Assembly (NCBI GenBank): GCA_934670175.1
Contig: CAKUOX010000007.1
Location: forward strand, 1 to 64,000
DNA: 64,000 bases
Reading direction: 5' to 3'
DNA from: an uncultured Clostridia bacterium
GTDB lineage: Bacteria; Bacillota; Clostridia; Christensenellales; Aristaeellaceae
Made by a program: the position numbers and the translations under genes. The notes below the pieces were generated by a model. That model saw only the letters and a list, made by a program, of their open reading frames with translations. It ran no database searches and was not told the DNA's origin. Shown piece by piece: positions 59,138-64,000 of this stretch; the first letter of the stretch is position 1, and the number at the start of each line of letters is the position of its first letter.

Positions 59138-60883
59138 TTGAGGATATGGGCTTATGTACATATTCAGAAGAATGGCGGCGCTGCTGCTGGCGCTGCTGGT
59201 CGCGTTTTCCGCAATGCCCGCGCGGCGGCGGGCATTTCGCCGATCCGCCCCTATCTGGACGCCATCGACGGCGCAGCGACGCTGGGCGAACTGGTAGATC
59301 TGGACGCGCAGATGCTGCGCGAAATGGGCGTGGCGGCGCTGCTGGGCTTTGGCGTGACTGCCGATCTTACCGATTCCACGCGGCACATCGTGTCCTTTTC
59401 CGCGACGTCGCCCACGCTGGATAAGAACTTCTATCTGAATGGCACAGACGCGCAGAAGACGGCTTACCTGGATTATATTGCGGCGCTGTTTACGCTCTCC
59501 GGCATGGATGAGGCGGCGGCGCGCACGGGGGCGGAGCGCGTATACGCCACGGAGCAGACCATCGCGCAGCAGATGCTCGAGCCGCAGGATTACGGCGATG
59601 TGGATAAGATCTACAACCTGTTTACGATGGACGAGCTTCAGGCGATCTTCCCCAATGCGCGCCTGCAGCCGGCGTATGAGGCCTATGGCCTTGAACCGGC
59701 GGATAAGATCATGGCGTCGGACGTGGGCGCGATGCGCGCGGCAGCGGCCCTCTTCAACGATGAACATCTGGACACGCTAAAGGTAATTGCGCGCTGGGCA
59801 CTGCTTTACAGCGCGGGCGCATGCCTCAATTCAGAATTCCTGGATGCGGCTTACGACTTCACGCTGGCCTACTACGGCGTAGACGCGCGGCAGGACGACG
59901 ACGCCATCGCCGCGCAGCAAGTGCAAAGCCTGCTGGCGGATTATCTGGGGCGTGCCTATGCGGAGGCGTATTTTTCGCCCGAGGCGAAGGCGGATGTGGA
60001 AGAGATGATCCGCGAGTTTATTGATATCTACCGCAAACGCATTCAGGCGCAGGATTGGATGAGCGTTGAAACCCGCGCCCGTGCCGCACGCAAGCTGGAC
60101 TGCATGCGCATCAAGGTCGGCTATCCCGACAAGTGGGACAGCTATCTGGACAATGCCGAAATCAAATCGCCTGCCGAAGGCGGCTCTTTCTTCTCTAATG
60201 TAGCACAGATCAGCCGCGCGGCGCTGGCGTACAGCGCTTCGCAGCAGCTGGAGGATGTGGATAAGTCGGAATGGGCGATGTACGCCTTCACTGTAAACGC
60301 CTGCTATGATTCGAGCACGAACGACATTACCTTCCCCGCCGCCATATTGCAGGCCCCGCTCTATGACGTCAACGCAAGCCGTGAAGAAAATCTGGGCGGC
60401 ATCGGCTACATCATCGCCCACGAAATCACCCATGCCTTCGATAACAACGGCGCGAAGTTTGATGAAAATGGCAACGCCGCCGACTGGTGGACAGCGCAGG
60501 ACTACGCTGCGTTCAGCGAAGAATGCCAGTCGGTGATCCAGTGGTACGACGGCGTGGAGGTCTATCCGGACATCGTTTGCAGCGGCGAGCTGACCGCAGC
60601 TGAAAACGTGGCGGATCTGGGCAGCGCGCGCTGCGTGGTGGCGGCCGCTCAGCGGCTGGATGCGCCCGATTACGATGTGCTGTTCCGCGCCATTGCGAAT
60701 ACCTGGGCATCGACGACCTCGCGGCAGATGCGCCAGTATCTGGCAGCCATGGATGTGCACGCGCCGGATAAGCTGCGCTGCAACCGCGTGCTGCAGACGC
60801 TGCCGGAATTCTACGAAACCTATGATATTCAGCGCGGCGACGGCATGTGGACGGAGCCCGAGAGCCGCGTGTCCGTCTGGTAA
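59138..60883 (+). CDS. M13 family metallopeptidase with N-terminal frameshift
   Basis: The body encodes a neprilysin/PepO-type zinc peptidase: zinc motif HEITHAFDNNGAKFDENGNA (HExxH), third ligand in AAENVADLGS, and NACYDSSTNDITFPAAILQ in place of the usual NAFY motif; these are intact. The natural start is ATG 59154 after GAGGA, giving a signal peptide MYIFRRMAALLLALLVAFSA, but that frame differs from the peptidase frame; the shift falls in the GC-rich run at about 59217-59232. The N-terminal DDFYxxVNGxW region of the family is also missing. The TTG at 59138 is only the first start in the peptidase frame. Probably a decayed gene, unless the frameshift is an assembly error. Confidence 0.7.
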   Translation: MRIWAYVHIQKNGGAAAGAAGRVFRNARAAAGISPIRPYLDAIDGAATLGELVDLDAQMLREMGVAALLGFGVTADLTDSTRHIVSFSATSPTLDKNFYLNGTDAQKTAYLDYIAALFTLSGMDEAAARTGAERVYATEQTIAQQMLEPQDYGDVDKIYNLFTMDELQAIFPNARLQPAYEAYGLEPADKIMASDVGAMRAAAALFNDEHLDTLKVIARWALLYSAGACLNSEFLDAAYDFTLAYYGVDARQDDDAIAAQQVQSLLADYLGRAYAEAYFSPEAKADVEEMIREFIDIYRKRIQAQDWMSVETRARAARKLDCMRIKVGYPDKWDSYLDNAEIKSPAEGGSFFSNVAQISRAALAYSASQQLEDVDKSEWAMYAFTVNACYDSSTNDITFPAAILQAPLYDVNASREENLGGIGYIIAHEITHAFDNNGAKFDENGNAADWWTAQDYAAFSEECQSVIQWYDGVEVYPDIVCSGELTAAENVADLGSARCVVAAAQRLDAPDYDVLFRAIANTWASTTSRQMRQYLAAMDVHAPDKLRCNRVLQTLPEFYETYDIQRGDGMWTEPESRVSVW

Positions 60884-60903
60884 ATGGAAGGGAAGCAGCA
60901 TCT

Positions 60904-61521
60904 ATGAAATATCCCCTTGAAGCCAGCCTGGATTATCGGCTCTGCGCGCTGCTTGCGCTGGCCGTCTTCTACGGCGTCTATTTTGCCAAGATGCTGGCGC
61001 AGAAAAGGCGCGGCATTCAGACCCGCCAGATCGGGCGCAGGAAGGAAAAGCAGCTGCACGCGGTGGAGATGCTGATGTCCATAGCGACGCTGGGCGTGGT
61101 GATCGCGCAGCTGGCGTCCATATTGCTGCAATGGAACTGCATGCCTGCGGGCGCGCGCTTTACTGGCCTGTGTACCGCGCTGCTGGGCGATATGCTGTTT
61201 CTGGTCTCCGTGCTGTGCATGCGTGACAGCTGGCGCGCCGGTATTCCAGATCAGGACAGGACGCAGCTGGTGACCGGCGGCATCTACGCATTCAGCCGCA
61301 ATCCGGCGTTTCTGGGCTTTGATCTTCAGTATATCGGCCTGCTGCTGATGTTCTTCAATCCGCTCACGGCGCTTACGACCGCGTTCGCCGTCGTCATGCT
61401 GCACCTGCAGATCCTGCAGGAGGAAAAATACATGGCGGCGACCTTCGGCGAGGCGTATTTGTGCTACAAGCGGCGCGTGCTGCGCTATCTGGACAGGCGA
61501 AAGGAAGGAAAGCATGATTAA
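60904..61521 (+). CDS. Isoprenylcysteine methyltransferase-like (PEMT/ICMT) membrane protein
   Basis: This 205-residue protein has about five membrane helices and a C-terminal SAM-binding region with GGIYAFSRNPAFLGFDLQYI (the family RHP-type block) and EEKYMAATFGEAYLCYKRRV (the E-x-x-x-x-x-x-F-G-x-x-Y block). Bacterial relatives methylate small molecules or lipids; a prenylcysteine substrate is not expected. GAAGGGAAGC precedes ATG 60904. It overlaps the S66 gene by 8 bases. Confidence 0.78.
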   Translation: MKYPLEASLDYRLCALLALAVFYGVYFAKMLAQKRRGIQTRQIGRRKEKQLHAVEMLMSIATLGVVIAQLASILLQWNCMPAGARFTGLCTALLGDMLFLVSVLCMRDSWRAGIPDQDRTQLVTGGIYAFSRNPAFLGFDLQYIGLLLMFFNPLTALTTAFAVVMLHLQILQEEKYMAATFGEAYLCYKRRVLRYLDRRKEGKHD

Positions 61522-62557
61522 GACCATCGGCATTGTCAGCCTTTCAAGGGGCATACTTGGCGAGGATTTTATGCGCCACGAGTTGGAAATCGGCGAGGCG
61601 CGGCTCAAGGCCTATGGTTTGAATGTGAAATACATGCCCAACGCGCGGCGTGGGCTGGAATATCTCGGCGCGCATCCCGAAGCGCGAGCGGCGGATCTGC
61701 TCGCGGCGTACTGCGATCCTGAAGTCGATATGATTCTCTGCGCCATCGGTGGAGACGATACCTATCGCCTCGCGCCGTATCTGTTCGATAACAGCCAGTT
61801 AAAGCGCGTGGTGACGCACAAGCCGTTTCTCGGCTTTTCGGATACCACGGTCAATCACTTCATGCTCAATAAACTCGGCGTGCCGACCTTCTACGGACAG
61901 GCGTTTTTGCCGGACGTGTGCGAGCTCGACCGCGAAATGCTGCCGTATACGCGCAGCTATTTCGAAGAACTGATCTCAACCGGCCATATCCGGGAGGTTC
62001 ACCCGAGCGACATCTGGTATGAGAGCCGCAGCGATTTCGGCCCCAATCAAGTCGGCACGGCGCTGCCCGCGCACCCGAATTCCGACTTCAATTTACTTCA
62101 GGGCAGCGCGCGCTTTCAGGGAAAAATCCTGGGCGGCTGCATCGACACGATGTATGACTTTTTCAACGGCGAGCGCCACGCGGACATGCCGGATATCTGC
62201 CGGAAATACGGCCTGTTTCCCAGCATCGAAGCATGGCGGGGCAAAGTATTGCTGCTGGAGAGCAGCGAGGAACAAATGCCGCCCGAAAAATACCGTCGAG
62301 CGCTGGAATACCTGAAGCGTTCGGGCGTTTTCAGCGCGGTCAGCGGCGTTCTCGTCGGCAAGCCGATGGACGAAAAGTATCACGATGAATACCGCCGGCT
62401 GCTCGTGCGCGTGATTGATAATCCGTCGTTGCCGGTGGTGTGCAATATCAATGTCGGCCATGCGCTGCCGCGCTGCATCATACCCTTCGGGGTTGACGCC
62501 GTGGTGGACGCACAGCAACAGTTAATCTGCTTCGATGAACCTGGTTGGAACCAGTAA
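61514..62557 (+). CDS. S66 family peptidase (LD-carboxypeptidase/MccF-like)
   Basis: This 347-residue protein belongs to the S66 family of LD-carboxypeptidases and microcin-immunity (MccF) proteins. The N-terminal domain has LILCAIGGDDTYRLAPYL-type nucleophile-elbow sequence (residues 74-90) and the second domain has GKILGGCIDTMYDFFNGE and LLLESSEEQMPPE. At the elbow the usual nucleophile Ser appears to be Thr or Asp (GGDDT), as in several MccF-like paralogues; I am not certain of the alignment. Likely targets are peptidoglycan peptides or acyl-AMP-type antimicrobials. Confidence 0.8.
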   Translation: MIKTIGIVSLSRGILGEDFMRHELEIGEARLKAYGLNVKYMPNARRGLEYLGAHPEARAADLLAAYCDPEVDMILCAIGGDDTYRLAPYLFDNSQLKRVVTHKPFLGFSDTTVNHFMLNKLGVPTFYGQAFLPDVCELDREMLPYTRSYFEELISTGHIREVHPSDIWYESRSDFGPNQVGTALPAHPNSDFNLLQGSARFQGKILGGCIDTMYDFFNGERHADMPDICRKYGLFPSIEAWRGKVLLLESSEEQMPPEKYRRALEYLKRSGVFSAVSGVLVGKPMDEKYHDEYRRLLVRVIDNPSLPVVCNINVGHALPRCIIPFGVDAVVDAQQQLICFDEPGWNQ

Positions 62558-62572
62558 ATGGAGGACAAGCAT

Positions 62573-62764
62573 ATGGAAAAGCGGCTTTACAGATCAATGA
62601 ACAACAAAATGATCGCGGGCGTGTGCGGCGGCGTGGCTGAATACTTTGGGCTCGATCCCGCGCTGGTGCGCCTCGGTTGGATCGTATTTTGTGCGCTGGG
62701 CGGCAGCGGCGTGCTGGCGTACATCATCGCCGCCATTGTCATTCCCAAGGCGCCTGAGATCTGA
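62573..62764 (+). CDS. PspC domain protein
   Basis: This 63-residue membrane protein is a bare PspC domain: MNNKMIAGVCGGVAEYFGLD, then LVRLGWIVFCALGGSGVLAY and a hydrophobic helix ending IVIPKAPEI. PspC proteins respond to membrane stress. GGAGGACAAGCAT precedes ATG 62573 closely; ATG 62558 would give five more residues. It ends the TetR operon and is followed by a strong terminator. Confidence 0.88.
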   Translation: MEKRLYRSMNNKMIAGVCGGVAEYFGLDPALVRLGWIVFCALGGSGVLAYIIAAIVIPKAPEI

Positions 62765-62778
62765 TCGTGCGCCAGAAA

Positions 62779-62826
62779 GGGGCTGTGGAAGAACTTTTCG
62801 TTCTTTCACAGCCCCATAATTTTTAT
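62779..62826 (+). terminator. Terminator of the TetR-led operon
   Basis: GGGGCTGTGGAAGAAC pairs almost perfectly with GTTCTTTCACAGCCCC (to 62815), followed by ATAATTTTTATTT. Confidence 0.9.
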
Positions 62827-62859
62827 TTCGCGATCAGGATCAGTCCTGCGGCGCAGACG

Positions 62860-62922
62860 AGCAGGCCGATTATCTGCCGACCCGTGCAATCGCTTCGTGG
62901 TTCGCTGATTTCTGTCCCTTAA
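62860..62922 (-). repeat. Family B repeat, degenerate copy
   Basis: Read on the minus strand: AAGGGACAGAAATCAGCGAA, a CACGAAG hairpin, GGGTCGGC, then AGATAATCGGCC. It matches the 34701 copy (GGGATCAGCGAAC...GCGGGTCGGCGG) in its left part; the closing stem has decayed. Confidence 0.5.
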
Positions 62923-62956
62923 AAAAATATACCGTACAAGTTAGCCTTGTACGGTA
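62921..62956 (-). terminator. Terminator of the gene at 63063
   Basis: TACCGTACAAG (62930-62940) pairs with CTTGTACGGTA (62946-62956); on the minus strand seven Ts follow (62927-62921). Confidence 0.85.
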
Positions 62957-63062
62957 GGTGCTCACCCGATGCGATTATCTATCTGTATCATACCACGATC
63001 CGCGCGCATTTTCAAGGCGGCGCATGAATTTTACGCGCCGCCCGAATAATTATGCAGATTTG

Positions 63063-64000
63063 TTATTCTTCCACCACGCGGCATGTGATGCTGCCCAGCG
63101 TCCTGTCCTCGCCGATCACCTTGACCTCCAACAGCAGCGTTTCGGGCAGCGCTTCAAACGACTGCATCGTTTCATACTGCCGGAAATACTCCAAATCGTC
63201 CTCGCCGTGCAGCTGACCGCAATTGCCGCTGCCCGTGGCGATGCGCTTGCCCGAGGCGTCGCAGGGATTGAGCCAGATGTCCGTTTCATCGGCCTGATCA
63301 AAGCGGTAATCCACGGTCAGGTAGCCCTGCACCGGCGTGAAGACGATGGATGCGTCCAGCACCTGCACGCCGCCTGCGCTGTTTTGCGGCACGAGCCGCG
63401 CCCGGCGGCGCTGCGCGTTCTGGCTCAATTCAAACGTCACATCCGGCAATTCGCTGTCCTGTCCATCCACGCTGACGCGCGCGCTCACGCTGGCCTGGAG
63501 CCGATCCTTCCCTTCCAATTCTTCGCCGCTGGCCGTGATCCAGATCAGCACGCTGCTGTCGTCCTGCGCCTCGGCAAACTCCGAGCTTTCCGACATTTCT
63601 GCGCCGTCCAGCGTGAGGTTCGGCCAATAATCGATAATCCGCCTGCCGTCGCGGCGGCCGGTCACGCGGCGTTCGTATTCATCGACCATATAGATCCTGC
63701 CGCCATCCGCGTATATGGGAAGCTGCAGCTCGATGGCGCTTGCTTCGTCGGGCGGAATCTGCGTTTCCACGCCGTCTACATACAGCCATGCCCGCGTGCC
63801 GTCGCTGCCCGCGCGGATCGTCCGTCCGTCCATCTCAAATTCGGTCTCGGTGCCTGTCAGCTCCATGGGTACGATTTCAACGTCGTACACATCCTGCGGC
63901 GAATCCTGCAAGAAGTCGTTGAACAGCGCATCGCCTTCGGCATTCTGCGGAGCGATGCGCAGCAGCGCCATCATGGCGTTGCCGTCGTAGAGCGCTTCCT
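63063..64000 (-). CDS. Partial protein of unknown function (runs off the right edge)
   Basis: The frame stays open to the right edge (EALYDGNAMMALLRIAPQNA near the edge), so the start codon lies beyond 64000; the ATG at 63974 is internal. At least 312 residues are visible. They are acidic and beta-strand-rich with no membrane segment in view: YDVEIVPMELTGTETEFEMD, then RAWLYVDGVETQIPPDEA, and a C-terminal domain ending LLLEVKVIGEDRTLGSITCR. The texture resembles the extracellular parts of DUF4179-type proteins coded beside ECF sigma factors, but I cannot confirm that. A terminator follows at 62921-62956. Confidence 0.6.
   Translation of the reverse strand, partial: EALYDGNAMMALLRIAPQNAEGDALFNDFLQDSPQDVYDVEIVPMELTGTETEFEMDGRTIRAGSDGTRAWLYVDGVETQIPPDEASAIELQLPIYADGGRIYMVDEYERRVTGRRDGRRIIDYWPNLTLDGAEMSESSEFAEAQDDSSVLIWITASGEELEGKDRLQASVSARVSVDGQDSELPDVTFELSQNAQRRRARLVPQNSAGGVQVLDASIVFTPVQGYLTVDYRFDQADETDIWLNPCDASGKRIATGSGNCGQLHGEDDLEYFRQYETMQSFEALPETLLLEVKVIGEDRTLGSITCRVVEE

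Overview
The window is a GC-rich (roughly 58-60% by eye) chromosomal segment from a bacterium of the phylum Bacillota, most likely an anaerobic, gut-type member of class Clostridia. Support: a tryptophan T-box leader, an NfnAB electron-bifurcating pair, the rimP-nusA-ylxR-L7Ae-infB-rbfA-nrnA-truB-ribF cluster in Clostridia/Bacilli order, a one-chain glycyl-tRNA synthetase, YitT, VanW, DUF4867 and DUF436 proteins, and Shine-Dalgarno sites rich in AGGAGG. I cannot place it below class from sequence alone. No tRNA, rRNA, CRISPR, integrase or transposase was seen.

Layout. 1-5960: a sugar ABC transporter operon (binding protein, two permeases, double ATPase) behind a promoter with a perfect LacI-type operator, then a DUF4867 gene. 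6163-7826: parA-parB. 8143-9943: a VanW-like protein and a nucleotidyltransferase separated by a three-copy structured repeat. 10620-15990: a TAXI-type TRAP binding protein followed by two tandem, highly similar fused TRAP permeases. 16116-20337: lepA, hemW and an alpha-amylase-family gene, overlapping or nearly so. 20481-23781 (minus): a TrpXYZ-type transporter under a T-box with a UGG (Trp) specifier. 23896-34483: nadE, an MgtC/antiporter pair divergent from a LysR gene, a heparinase-like protein, DUF436, a SpoU methyltransferase, an alpha/beta hydrolase without a nucleophile, and murA. 34545-42737: the nusA-infB translation/RNA operon, ending in a ribF that lacks its riboflavin kinase half. 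42850-50818: yitT, a Cys-rich small protein, glpK, a very acidic membrane protein, two unknown genes and glyS. 51205-56518: nfnAB, ogt, a metallophosphoesterase and an iron alcohol dehydrogenase. 56636-62764: a TetR-led operon (DUF998, MFS, frameshifted M13 peptidase, methyltransferase, S66 peptidase, PspC). 63063 to the end: a gene running off the right edge.

The most unusual content is non-coding. Repeat family A (about 198 nt; 5062-5260 and 50876-51072, partial at 28-125) folds into several long stems with compensatory base changes. Each full copy sits between two identical copies of a local hairpin (27 and 34 nt). Repeat family B (about 60 nt; three tandem copies at 8735-8935, two at 34638-34759, decayed copies elsewhere) looks like a three-way junction: an outer stem whose sequence changes between loci, a variable hairpin, and a conserved GGGTCGGCG core that opens a second hairpin. 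The two copies at 34638-34759 lie in the leader of the nusA-infB operon. I do not recognise either family. They could be structured RNAs or REP/MITE-like DNA repeats; the sequence alone does not decide.
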